The notes under the pieces were generated by a model, which made no database searches, had not been told where the DNA came from, and saw nothing but the letters and a program-made list of their open reading frames with translations. DNA of 64,000 nucleotides from Phyllobacteriaceae bacterium (GTDB lineage: Bacteria; Pseudomonadota; Alphaproteobacteria; Rhizobiales; Rhizobiaceae), in assembly GCA_023954255.1 (NCBI GenBank), contig JAMLIH010000003.1:16104-80103 (forward strand), in the 5' to 3' direction. This document shows, in pieces, positions 1 through 8,871 of the stretch. Within the stretch, counting starts at the first letter, position 1, and every line of letters begins with the position of its first letter. A program made the translations under genes and the position numbers.

Positions 1-1
1 T

Positions 2-769
2 GTCGTGCCGGTCCCCGTCGATGGCGAGGGCATTCCCGTGGATGAGCGGCTGAATGGCTGCAATCTGGTGTTCACCACCCCCAGCCACCAGTTCCCCACC
101 AACGTGACCATGTCGGCGGAGCGCCGCCGCGCCCTGCTTGCCTGGGCGGAAGACAACGATGGGCTGATCATCGAGGACGACTACGAGTTCGAAACCAATT
201 ATCTCGGCGAGCCGACCCCGGCGCTCAAATCGCGCGACCGGGAGGGCCGGGTCATCTATGTCGGCAGCCTCTCGAAATCGCTGATGCCGGGCCTGCGCAT
301 GGGCTTTATCGTCGCTCCGCGGCGGCTGACCGACGAGTTGCGTGCCCTGCGCCGGCTGATGTTCCGCCATCCGCCGGGCAACAACCAGCGTGTCGTCGCC
401 CTGTTTCTGGCACTCGGCCACCACGATGCCCTGATCAACCGCCTGCACAAGGCCTATCAGGCCCGCTGGCAGACCATGGGCAGCGCGCTTGAGGAGCATT
501 TCCCCGGCTGGGCGAAGTGGCCGGGGTTCGGCGGCACGTCCTTCTGGGTCGAGGGACCGCCACAGCTCGACACCAACAAGCTGCAGGTCGATGCCCTGGA
601 CGATGGTGTCGTCATCGAGTCGGGCCAGGTCTTCTGGGCCAACCCGCAAGCAGAGGAAAACGGCAGAACCAACTATTTCCGGCTCGGCTTCTCCTCCATT
701 CCCGAGGAACGCATCGCCCCCGGGCTTGAGCGTCTGCGCGAGTTGACCGACCGGCAATTGCGCCGATAG
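2..769 (+). CDS. MocR/GntR-family regulator, aminotransferase-like domain (partial, TauR-like)
   Basis: The reading frame is open at the left edge of the window, so only the C-terminal part is present (about 255 residues). It is the fold-type I aminotransferase-like domain of a MocR regulator: the PLP-lysine motif SLSKSLMPGLRMGF lies near residue 97 of the fragment, preceded by IIEDDYEFE, where the D/Y contact PLP. The N-terminal winged-helix DNA-binding domain would lie upstream. The next genes are xsc and a TauE-type exporter, and in alphaproteobacteria the MocR protein TauR activates taurine genes in exactly this setting, so a taurine-responsive activator is likely. That assignment rests on context; the domain itself is clear. 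Confidence 0.85.
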   Translation, partial: VVPVPVDGEGIPVDERLNGCNLVFTTPSHQFPTNVTMSAERRRALLAWAEDNDGLIIEDDYEFETNYLGEPTPALKSRDREGRVIYVGSLSKSLMPGLRMGFIVAPRRLTDELRALRRLMFRHPPGNNQRVVALFLALGHHDALINRLHKAYQARWQTMGSALEEHFPGWAKWPGFGGTSFWVEGPPQLDTNKLQVDALDDGVVIESGQVFWANPQAEENGRTNYFRLGFSSIPEERIAPGLERLRELTDRQLRR

Positions 770-863
770 CACAGCTCATGTTGCGGCCCGGATGGCTTCA
801 TTCTTGGCACCATCTGGCCCTAACGTGGCGTTTCACCCGCCGCTATCACAAAGGGAGAGTAAA

Positions 864-2695
864 ATGCCTGGCGGCATAGATGCGTCCGGGCGCGAGCGGA
901 GAAGCATTGCCATGAAAATGACCACTGAAGAAGCCTTCGTCAAAGTCCTGCAGATGCACGGCATCGAGCATGCCTTTGGCATTATCGGCTCGGCGATGAT
1001 GCCGATTTCCGACCTGTTCCCCAAGGCAGGCATCACCTTCTGGGACTGCGCCCATGAATGCAATGCCGGCATGATGGCCGACGGCTACTCCCGCTCCACC
1101 GGCAAGATGTCAATGATGGTGGCCCAGAACGGCCCCGGCATCACCAACTTCGTCACCCCGGTCAAGACCGGCTACTGGAACCACACCCCGCTGCTGCTGG
1201 TCACCCCGCAGGCTGCCAACAAGACCATCGGCCAGGGCGGTTTTCAGGAAATCGAACAGATGCGGCTGTTTGCCGACATGGTCTGCTATCAGGAAGAGGT
1301 GCGCGATCCCACCCGCATCGCCGAAGTGCTCAACCGGGTGATCGAGAAGGCCTGGCGCGGTTCGGCTCCGGCCCAGATCAACGTGCCGCGCGATTTCTGG
1401 ACCCAGGTGGTCGATATCGAGCTGCCGCAGATCGTCCGTCTCGATCGCGCGCCGGGCGCCGATAGTGCGATCGAGCAAGCCGCCAAACTGCTGTCGGAGG
1501 CCGAATTCCCGGTCATCCTCAACGGCGCCGGCGTGGTGCTTGCAGGTGCCATCGAAGCTTCCGCCAAGCTCGCCGAGCGTCTCTCGGCCCCGGTCTGCTG
1601 CAACTACCAGCACAACGACGCCTTCCCCGGCTCCCATCCGCTGTTTGCAGGCCCGCTCGGCTACAACGGCTCGAAGGCTGCCATGGAGCTGATTTCGAAG
1701 GCGGACGTGGTGCTGGCGCTCGGCACCCGGCTCAACCCGTTCTCCACCCTGCCCGGCTACGGCATCGACTACTGGCCAAAGAACGCAAAGCTCATCCAGG
1801 TCGACATCAATGGCGACCGCATCGGGCTGACCAAGAAGGTCGCCGTCGGCATCCAGGCCGACGCGGCGAAGGTTGCCGGCCAGTTGCTTGAAAAGCTCGC
1901 TTCCAACGCCGGCGACAAGGGCCGCGAGGAGCGCAAGGCGCTGATTCACCAGACCCGGTCCTCCTGGCTGCAGCAGCCGCTTCCTCCATGGACCACGAGG
2001 ACGACGATCCCGGCACCACCTGGAACGAGCGCGCCCGCAAGGCAAAACCCGACTGGATGAGCCCGCGCATGGCCTGGCGCGCCATCCAGCAGGCGCTGCC
2101 CAAGGATGCGATCATCTCGTCGGACATCGGCAACAACTGCGCCATCGGCAATGCCTATCCGACCTTCGAAAAGGGCCGCAAATACCTCGCGCCCGGCCTG
2201 TTCGGCCCCTGCGGCTACGGCTTTCCGTCGATTACCGGTGCCAAGATCGGCAATCCGGGCGTGCCGGTTGTCGGCTTTGCAGGTGATGGTGCCTTCGGTA
2301 TTTCCATGAACGAGATGACCGCGATCGGCCGCAAGGAATGGCCGCCGATCACCATGGTCGTCTTCCGCAACTACCAGTGGGGCGCGGAAAAGCGCAACAC
2401 CACGCTGTGGTATGACGACAACTTCGTCGGCACCGAACTCGACCCCGATGTCTCCTATGCCAAGATCGCCGTCGCCTGCGGTCTCAAAGGCGTCCAGGTG
2501 CGCACCATGGACGAACTGACGGCAGCTCTTTCCAAGGCAGTTGAGGACCAGATGAAGAACGGCACCACCACCTTCATCGAAGCGCTGATCAACCAGGAAC
2601 TGGGCGAACCCTTCCGCCGCGACGCCATGAAAGCGCCGGTGGCCGTTGCCGGCATCGACCCCAGGGACATGAAACCCCAGCAGGGCGCGGTGTGA
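864..2695 (+). pseudogene. xsc: Sulfoacetaldehyde acetyltransferase Xsc, interrupted by one frameshift
   Basis: Xsc is a ThDP enzyme converting sulfoacetaldehyde and phosphate to acetyl phosphate and sulfite, the key step of taurine catabolism. The N-terminal part (MKMTTEEAFVKVLQMHGIEH, from 912) and C-terminal part (ThDP/Mg motif GDGAFGISMN near 2283) both match the family but lie in different frames. The switch is at about 1977, after the codons for SSWLQQ: one base appears to be missing in a CC run, and restoring it gives 595 codons counted from 912, the usual Xsc length. No other stop interrupts either part. A strong Shine-Dalgarno (aagggagag, 851-859) precedes an ATG at 864, 16 codons before the conserved start at 912, so either could be used. 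The indel is either real inactivation or a sequencing error. Confidence 0.85.
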
Positions 2696-2742
2696 GTGCA
2701 GAGAGCTTGCGTGTCCGGTTTCGCCGCCGTGCCTGAGGCACG

Positions 2743-3501
2743 ATGATTGAAACCCTGGCAAACATGACCGAACTGGCCCCGGGCGAGCTGATACTCTGCA
2801 CCGGGGCCATTTTTGTCGCGGCCATCGTGCGCGGCTTCGCAGGCTTCGCCCTGTCGGCACTGATCATGGCCTCGGTCGTCACCATCCTGCCGCCGGTCGA
2901 ACTGATCCCGGTCTGCTTTCTGCTTGAGGCGACGGCCAGCCTGATGATGTTTCGCGGCGGCATGAAAGAGGCCGACATGCGTATCGTCTGGGGGCTGGCG
3001 ATCAGCTCGGCCGTCGGTTCGCCAATCGGCCTTTACGCCACCACCACCCTGCCCGTTGACACTTCGAAGCTGATTGCCCTGACACTGCTGATCGTGCTTG
3101 CTGCGCTGCAGTTGTTCAAGGTGCGCATTCCCTTGCTGGCAACGAGACCAGGCCTCTATTTTTCCGGTCTGACGGCGGGGATCGCCACCGGCCTTGCCTC
3201 CATCGGCGGCATGGTGGTCGCCCTGTACGTACTGTCCCAGGAAAAAGCGGCGAGAACCATGCGCGCCTCCCTGGTCATGTTCCTGGCCATCACGATGTTC
3301 ACCACGCTGATCTATCTGCTGTACTACGAAGTGCTCGACATGATGGCAGCAAGACGCGGACTGGTCTTTGCGCCTGTTGTGATAGCCGGCGTGCTGGCGG
3401 GAAGCTGGCTCTTCCGCCCGTCGCTGGAGGGCTTCTACAAGCGCTTCTGCCTGATCCTTTTGCTCTCGCTTGCCGGCGTCAGTCTGGTCCGGGCCCTGTA
3501 G
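2743..3501 (+). CDS. TauE/SafE-family sulfite exporter
   Basis: A 252-residue integral membrane protein with about eight hydrophobic segments and the family glycine-rich repeats (GFAGFALSALI near the N-terminus and TAGIATGLASIGGMVVA in the second half, showing the internal duplication). TauE/SafE proteins export sulfite or organosulfonates across the inner membrane. It starts 47 bp after xsc on the same strand, which fits removal of the sulfite released by Xsc. Substrate is inferred from this position; membership of the family is clear. Confidence 0.85.
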   Translation: MIETLANMTELAPGELILCTGAIFVAAIVRGFAGFALSALIMASVVTILPPVELIPVCFLLEATASLMMFRGGMKEADMRIVWGLAISSAVGSPIGLYATTTLPVDTSKLIALTLLIVLAALQLFKVRIPLLATRPGLYFSGLTAGIATGLASIGGMVVALYVLSQEKAARTMRASLVMFLAITMFTTLIYLLYYEVLDMMAARRGLVFAPVVIAGVLAGSWLFRPSLEGFYKRFCLILLLSLAGVSLVRAL

Positions 3502-3600
3502 CAATCCGCAAAGGAGCGGCAGGCATCCCCTCACCCCTTGCTTTTGCGGTCACAGCCCTGCTAACGCTCGCCCATCGAACGCTCACAGCCGGATTTTCCC

Positions 3601-4809
3601 ATGCCGAAATACGCCTCACTCGTCACCCGAACCGCCAATGAAGGATCCGCCGCCTGGAGCATTCTGTTTCAGGCCTGGAAGGACAAGGCTGCGGGCGAGG
3701 ACGTGATCATCCTTGCCGTCGGCGATCCCGACTTCAACACGCCGCAAAAAATCATCGACAGCGCCAAGCAGGCGATGGATGCCGGCCATACCCATTACAT
3801 CGACATTCCCGGCCTCCCCGCCCTGCGCGAGGCGGTGGCGGATGAACTGATGCGCGTCTCCGGCGCGCCGACGCAGGATTACCGCCTCACCCCCGACAAT
3901 GTGATGATCTGCCAGGGTACCCAGAACGCGCTGTTTGCCGCCTCGTTGTGCCTGCTCGAAGAGGGCGACGAGATCATCGCGCTGGAGCCGATGTACCTGA
4001 CCTATCAGGCGACCTTCGAGATCAACGGCGCAAAGCTGGTACCGGTCGCCTGCCCGCGCGAAACCGGCTTCCGCCCGCAGCCCGACCTGATCGAAAAGGC
4101 GGTAACGCCGAAAACCCGCGCCATTCTGTTCGCCAATCCCAACAACCCGACGGGTGCCGTCTTCACTTCGGCCGAACTGGAAGCCATCGCCGGGATCGCC
4201 AAACGTCATGATCTTTGGGTGATCGCAGACGAGGTCTATGCCGGCCAGGTTTATGACGGCAGGCATCACTCGATCGCGGCGCTGCCCGGCATGGCCGAGC
4301 GTACCGTGACCTGCGGCAGCCTGTCCAAGGCGCTCGCCATGACCGGCTGGCGCATCGGCTGGGTCGCCGGCCCCGAGGAATTCATCCATCACTGCCACCA
4401 TGCCGGCATCACCATGCATTACGGTGTTTCGGCTTTCATTCAGCATGCCTCGGTCACCGCACTGCGCGACTGCCACAAGGATGTCGAGGAAATGCGCGAT
4501 GCCTACCGCCGCCGCTGCAACATCGTGCTGGACAAGCTTTCCGGCGCGCCGGGCCTGCACCCGATTGCACCGCAGGGAGCGATGTATGTGCTGCTCGACG
4601 TCACCGGCACGGGCTACGGCTCGGCAGACTTCGCCGAAGAGCTATACCGGCACGAAAAGGTCGCCGTACTCGATGCCAAACCCTTCGGTAGGTCGGCCGA
4701 TGGCTGTGTGCGCATCGCCTTCACCCTCTCCGACGACGACATCGCCGAGGCTTGCGACCGCATCTACCGCTTTGCCGCCAGCCGGCACAATGAACGCAAG
4801 GCATCCTGA
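3601..4809 (+). CDS. PLP-dependent aminotransferase, class I/II
   Basis: A full-length 402-residue fold-type I aminotransferase. The NPNNPTGAVF loop, the ADEVYAG motif (Asp/Tyr contacting PLP) and the Schiff-base lysine in GSLSKALAMTGWRIGW (about residue 243) are all present, as is the C-terminal substrate-carboxylate Arg in CVRIAFTLS. It resembles arginine-pyruvate transaminase AruH and related broad-specificity enzymes, but substrate cannot be read from sequence. The stop codon is one base before the start of the enoyl-CoA hydratase gene, so the two are surely cotranscribed and probably act in one degradation pathway. Confidence 0.85.
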   Translation: MPKYASLVTRTANEGSAAWSILFQAWKDKAAGEDVIILAVGDPDFNTPQKIIDSAKQAMDAGHTHYIDIPGLPALREAVADELMRVSGAPTQDYRLTPDNVMICQGTQNALFAASLCLLEEGDEIIALEPMYLTYQATFEINGAKLVPVACPRETGFRPQPDLIEKAVTPKTRAILFANPNNPTGAVFTSAELEAIAGIAKRHDLWVIADEVYAGQVYDGRHHSIAALPGMAERTVTCGSLSKALAMTGWRIGWVAGPEEFIHHCHHAGITMHYGVSAFIQHASVTALRDCHKDVEEMRDAYRRRCNIVLDKLSGAPGLHPIAPQGAMYVLLDVTGTGYGSADFAEELYRHEKVAVLDAKPFGRSADGCVRIAFTLSDDDIAEACDRIYRFAASRHNERKAS

Positions 4810-4810
4810 C

Positions 4811-5593
4811 ATGGACGGAAACCTGGTCCTTATCCGCGACGAAGGTGGTGTACGCCATCTGACACTCAATCGGCCGCACGCAAGGAATGCCATGTCGCTG
4901 GCCCTGCTGGAGGAACTTGTCGGCGCACTCGATGACGCCGAAAGGAGCGACGCCATCCGAATAGTCGTGGTACGCGGCTCTGACGGCACCTTCTCGGCAG
5001 GCGCCGACATCAAGGACATGGCGAACGCCCGCAATGCGGACGACCCGGCCGAGGCGATCTACCGGCTTTCCTGTGCCTTCGGCGCCATGGTGGCGCGTTT
5101 TGCCACCACGCCGAAGACCGTTATCACGGCGCTGGAAGGCGCAGTGATGGGCGGCGGCTTCGGCCTTGCCTGCGCTTCCGACATCGCCATTGCCTCCCAT
5201 ACCGTCAAGTTCGCCCTGCCGGAGGCAACCCTCGGCCTGATCCCGGCCCAGATCGCCCCGGTTCTGCTCGAGCGCATCGGCTATTCGGAAGCCAAGCGCC
5301 TGACGGTCACCGGCGCACGCATCGGTGCGGAGGAAGCCATGCGCATCGGCCTCGTCCATGCGGTGACGGACGACATGGATACGGCCCTCGGTCAGGCTAT
5401 CGAGCACGCGCTGACCTGTGCGCCCGAAGCGGTGGCAGTATCGAAGAAACTGTTGCGGGATGCCCGTTTCGTACAGTCCGACACGCTGGTCGAACACGCA
5501 GCAAACCTGTTTGTCGAAGCGGTGACGGGCAAGGAGGGGGCGGAAGGAACGCTGGCCTTCGTGGAAAAGCGCAAGGCGCGCTGGATGCCCTGA
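4811..5593 (+). CDS. Enoyl-CoA hydratase/isomerase family protein
   Basis: A 260-residue crotonase-fold protein. The CoA/oxyanion-hole elements FSAGADIKDMA and GAVMGGGFGLACASDIAIA are intact, and the catalytic region FALPEATLGLIPAQIAPVLL carries the second-Glu type motif. The start at 4811 lies one base after the aminotransferase stop, indicating translational coupling. Enzymes of this fold hydrate or isomerise enoyl-CoAs; with an aminotransferase beside it, a role in degrading an amino-acid-derived acyl-CoA is plausible. The exact substrate is unknown. Confidence 0.85.
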   Translation: MDGNLVLIRDEGGVRHLTLNRPHARNAMSLALLEELVGALDDAERSDAIRIVVVRGSDGTFSAGADIKDMANARNADDPAEAIYRLSCAFGAMVARFATTPKTVITALEGAVMGGGFGLACASDIAIASHTVKFALPEATLGLIPAQIAPVLLERIGYSEAKRLTVTGARIGAEEAMRIGLVHAVTDDMDTALGQAIEHALTCAPEAVAVSKKLLRDARFVQSDTLVEHAANLFVEAVTGKEGAEGTLAFVEKRKARWMP

Positions 5594-5635
5594 TCGTGAG
5601 GGAGCCAGTGCCACCAGCAGGCAGCACTGCCGGTC

Positions 5636-5878
5636 TTACATCTCGACAACGCGGGCCGAACGCACGCTCATGCGGTCTGAAACATGGCTCAGGCACGTGG
5701 TGTCGATGTTGGGCCATACCTGCGAGCGGCAGTCGACATGACCTTCACGGCCCTCGATAACAGCACTTGCGGAGCGGATGTCGGTTACCCCGTCGTCAGT
5801 ACCCCTGCCGGCAGCAAGCGCTGCGGCACCGGTGATGGCGGCGGAAACGGCGATAGCGGCAAAAAGCATTTTCAACAT
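5636..5878 (-). CDS. Small secreted protein, hypothetical
   Basis: An 80-residue protein with a clear Sec signal peptide (MLKMLFAAIAVSAAITGAAA) followed by a short mature part with two cysteines in the pattern CRSQVWPNID..CL, which could form a disulfide in the periplasm. The start at 5878 is chosen because aaaggggaag precedes it at good spacing. Short proteins with a C-x-Q-x-WPNI-x-C motif are common in rhizobia as I remember, but no function is known to me. It stands alone between convergent neighbours. Confidence 0.6.
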   Translation of the reverse strand: MLKMLFAAIAVSAAITGAAALAAGRGTDDGVTDIRSASAVIEGREGHVDCRSQVWPNIDTTCLSHVSDRMSVRSARVVEM

Positions 5879-5974
5879 GGGACTTCCCCTTTCTGTTGAT
5901 CCCATAGTCGCCTAAACGCCCATCTGCCGCTGTGCGTTCCGTCACACGCCATGAAAGGGCGGGCAGCGGCAACG

Positions 5975-6002
5975 AAAAAGGCGGCTCGAAAGCCGCCTTT
6001 TT
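5975..6002 (-). terminator. Rho-independent terminator, probably bidirectional
   Basis: A perfect GGCGGCT / AGCCGCC stem with a four-base loop (CGAA) is flanked by AAAAA on the left and TTTTT on the right, so it can end transcription in either direction. It lies just past the end of the minus-strand cytochrome b561 gene and upstream of the small secreted protein gene. Confidence 0.85.
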
Positions 6003-6018
6003 CCTTAATTTCAATGTT

Positions 6019-6549
6019 TTAGCGATACCACATGCGTCGCAGCAGCTCGTCCTTCAGAAGGAAGTGGTGATACAGGGCGGCTCCCGCATGCACGATCAGC
6101 AGCGCAAACATCACCTTGGCGCCAATCCCGTGCGGCATCCTCGGGGCATAGCCGCCGAAATCGGGCAATGACCCCGGCGCCCCGCCAAAGACAATCTCGC
6201 CCGCCCCCGACAGCACCATCATGCCGACGCCGCTGGCCGCCATACCGAGGATCACCACATAAAACAGCACATGGACACCCTGTGCGGCCCTTTCCTGCCA
6301 GGCTGGCGTGGTCCCGGCCGGCTCCGGCTTTTTGTCGAAACGCCACCACCAGAAGATGCGCAACACCGTCAGCAACCCGACCAGCACGCCCACCGGCGCA
6401 TGGATCATCAGCAACTGCGCCTTGGCGGCCGAATCCGTCATGCCGTCCAGGCGATTGCCGGAGATCAGCAAGCCGACAATCAGCAACGCGGTAAGCCAGT
6501 GAATGGTGACGGCAACGCTGCCGTATTTGTTTGGTGTACTCTTCTGCAT
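6019..6549 (-). CDS. Cytochrome b561 family protein
   Basis: A 176-residue four-helix membrane cytochrome b. Candidate haem-ligand histidines are visible in the first helix (VAVTIHWLTALL), second helix (LLMIHAPVGVLVG) and the last two (RAAQGVHVLFYVV and LIVHAGAALYHHF). Such proteins move electrons between quinol and periplasmic acceptors or superoxide. It is divergent from the MarR gene; the intergenic region holds a palindrome that could be the operator for both. Confidence 0.9.
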   Translation of the reverse strand: MQKSTPNKYGSVAVTIHWLTALLIVGLLISGNRLDGMTDSAAKAQLLMIHAPVGVLVGLLTVLRIFWWWRFDKKPEPAGTTPAWQERAAQGVHVLFYVVILGMAASGVGMMVLSGAGEIVFGGAPGSLPDFGGYAPRMPHGIGAKVMFALLIVHAGAALYHHFLLKDELLRRMWYR

Positions 6550-6624
6550 CGGGTTTCTCCGAACAAACGGCGGCGCACCGGCATTGACAAGCCCTGCGCC
6601 ATCGCGGTAACGGTTATTAGTTTA

Positions 6625-6643
6625 CATAGAAATGATTTACATG
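6625..6643. promoter_or_regulatory. Imperfect palindrome, candidate MarR operator
   Basis: The sequence CATAGAAATGATTTACATG has dyad symmetry of the form CAT-2-AAAT-1-ATTT-2-ATG, centred at 6634. The same stretch can also be seen as a direct repeat of TTTACATRGAAAT. It ends 11 bp before the MarR start codon in the divergent region with cytochrome b561, typical of an autoregulatory MarR site. Binding is inferred. Confidence 0.5.
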
Positions 6644-6654
6644 GAAATAATATA

Positions 6655-7098
6655 ATGTCAAGCGGCGATCTCCAGCCCCCCGCCCGCTCCCTCGGCCGGC
6701 TGCTCAACAACGTCACGAATAGTGCCAATGCACTGGCCAACGACATGCTGGCCGAATACGGGCTGACATTGCCGCAATGGGTCCTGATGTCGGCCTTGTG
6801 GCGCCGCGACGGACTGCTTGTCAGCGAACTCTCGGCCTTCTCCGGCAATCTCCTTCCTGCCACCTCCCGTATCGTCGCCCGCATGGAGGACGGAGGTTTC
6901 GTCGAGCGAAGGCCTGATGCACAGGACCGCCGTGCCGTACGCGTTTACCTGACGGGCAAGGGCCGGACGCTTTCCCATCTGCGCGACTTCTACCTCAAGG
7001 TAAACGCCCGCCTGCTGGGCGGGTTGGGCGAGGCAGAGATCGAAACCCTTTTTTTGCTGCTCGAACGGGTGCAGGCAAACGCTGCGCAAGGCCGCTGA
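6655..7098 (+). CDS. MarR-family transcriptional regulator
   Basis: A 147-residue winged-helix protein. The central part (LTLPQWVLMSALWRRDGLLV, then SELSAFSGNLLPATSRIVAR, MEDGGFVERRPDAQDRRAVR) is the canonical MarR recognition helix and beta-wing with the D-x-R-x-x-R signature. The start at 6655 follows an AT-rich leader; no in-frame ATG closer to the domain exists. Its divergent partner is cytochrome b561 and the palindrome at 6625-6643 is the likely binding site. The ligand is unknown. Confidence 0.85.
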   Translation: MSSGDLQPPARSLGRLLNNVTNSANALANDMLAEYGLTLPQWVLMSALWRRDGLLVSELSAFSGNLLPATSRIVARMEDGGFVERRPDAQDRRAVRVYLTGKGRTLSHLRDFYLKVNARLLGGLGEAEIETLFLLLERVQANAAQGR

Positions 7099-7190
7099 CG
7101 GAACTGCCGCTGCCGCCGCCGGAACTTCCTTGCGCTTTTGTTTCAGGCAGTTGAATCTGCATGGCAGCGGCCGCGCACAAGGGATTCAAA

Positions 7191-8717
7191 ATGCAGCAAA
7201 AACCCAACATCCTCATCATCATGGTCGACCAGCTTAACGGCACGCTGTTTCCCGATGGGCCGGCGGATTGGCTGCACGCACCGAACCTGAAAAAACTTGC
7301 CGAACGTTCCGCTCGCTTTGCCAACAACTACACCGCAAGCCCGCTCTGCGCGCCGGGCCGCGCCTCCTTCATGTCAGGACAGCTGCCGCGCCGTACCCGC
7401 GTCTACGACAATGCTGCCGAATTTGCCTCCGACATCCCGACCTATGCCCACCATCTGCGCCGCGCCGGCTATGCGACCTGCCTTTCCGGCAAGATGCATT
7501 TCGTCGGCCCCGATCAGTTGCACGGTTTCGAGGAGCGGCTGACCACCGACATCTATCCCGCCGATTTCGGCTGGACACCCGACTACCGCAAACCCGGCGA
7601 GCGCATCGACTGGTGGTATCACAACATGGGCTCGGTGACCGGTGCCGGCATTGCCGAGATCACCAATCAGCTCGAATATGATGACAACGTCGCCCATGAG
7701 GCGAAGATGAAGCTCTACGATCTGGCACGCTCCTCCGACAGGCAGGAGCGCCGCCCCTGGTGCCTCACCGTTTCCTTCACCCACCCTCACGACCCCTATG
7801 TGGCGCGCCGCAGGTACTGGGACCTCTACGAGGATTGCGAGCACCTGTTGCCGCCGGTTCCAGCCATCCCCTTCGATGAGCAGGATGCCCATGCCCAGCG
7901 CATCTTCAAGGCCAATGACTGGCTCAGCTATGACATTACGCAGGAGGATGTCCGCCGCTCGCGGCGAGCCTATTTCGCCAACATCTCCTATCTCGACGAC
8001 AAGGTGGGAGACCTGCTGGAGACGCTGGAAGCAACCCGCCAGACCGAAAACACCGTCATCGTCTTCTGTTCCGACCACGGCGACATGCTCGGCGAACGCG
8101 GATTGTGGTTCAAGATGTGCTTCTACGAGGGTTCTTCGCGCGTGCCGCTGATGATCGCAGCGCCGCAGATCAAACCGGGCCTTGTCAGCGAGCCGGTATC
8201 GAACGTCGACATTCTGCCGACGCTCTGCGACCTCGCCGGCATCGACATGAGCGAAATCGCGCCCTGGACCGATGGCGAGAGCCTGCTGCCGGTGGCAGGC
8301 GGCGAGCCGCGCGCCCATCCTGTCCTGATCGAATACGCCGCCGAGGCTAGCTACGCCCCGCTCGTCTCGATGATCGACGGGCGCTACAAATTCAACCATT
8401 GCGAACTCGACCCGCCGCAGCTTTTCGATCTCGAGGCCGATCCGCACGAACAGGTAAACCTTGCAAAACGCCCGGAGAATGCCGGGCTGGTCGAGACCTG
8501 GATGAGCCGCATCCGCGCCCAGTGGGACATGGCGGCCTATGACGCGGAGGTCCGTGCCTCACAGGCCCGTCGCTGGGTGGTCTATGAGGCGCTCAGAAAC
8601 GGTGCCTATTACCCCTGGGACTTCCAGCCCCTCAAGCAGGCTTCCGAGCAATACATGCGCAACCACATGAACCTCGACAACCTGGAAGGCGACAAACGGT
8701 TTCCGCGGGGCGAGTGA
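7191..8717 (+). CDS. betC: Choline-sulfatase BetC-like
   Basis: A 508-residue arylsulfatase-family hydrolase predicted to cleave choline-O-sulfate to choline and sulfate. The sulfatase signature CAPGR at residues 53-57 carries the cysteine that is converted to formylglycine; metal ligands sit in IIMVDQLNG (residue 13 onward) and FCSDHGDMLGERGLWFK. The long C-terminal region with Trp/Tyr-rich QARRWVVYEALRNGAYYPWD is typical of choline sulfatases. The start at 7191 is preferred over 7161 because aaggga precedes it. A Rieske oxygenase of the betaine-demethylase type follows on the same strand, which supports entry of choline into betaine metabolism. No betA/betB is visible nearby. Confidence 0.85.
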   Translation: MQQKPNILIIMVDQLNGTLFPDGPADWLHAPNLKKLAERSARFANNYTASPLCAPGRASFMSGQLPRRTRVYDNAAEFASDIPTYAHHLRRAGYATCLSGKMHFVGPDQLHGFEERLTTDIYPADFGWTPDYRKPGERIDWWYHNMGSVTGAGIAEITNQLEYDDNVAHEAKMKLYDLARSSDRQERRPWCLTVSFTHPHDPYVARRRYWDLYEDCEHLLPPVPAIPFDEQDAHAQRIFKANDWLSYDITQEDVRRSRRAYFANISYLDDKVGDLLETLEATRQTENTVIVFCSDHGDMLGERGLWFKMCFYEGSSRVPLMIAAPQIKPGLVSEPVSNVDILPTLCDLAGIDMSEIAPWTDGESLLPVAGGEPRAHPVLIEYAAEASYAPLVSMIDGRYKFNHCELDPPQLFDLEADPHEQVNLAKRPENAGLVETWMSRIRAQWDMAAYDAEVRASQARRWVVYEALRNGAYYPWDFQPLKQASEQYMRNHMNLDNLEGDKRFPRGE

Positions 8718-8871
8718 GTTCCGCTCCCATAGCCGCCGGTTGACGAAGCCACCGTCCACCGCTTTTGACCGCAGACACTTGTCTGCGCACACCGCCGATC
8801 AAGGCCATCGCGAAATGCCATGCGCTGCGCTATAATTGCGGGACCTAAATCTGCACTCGATCCGGTGGCCG

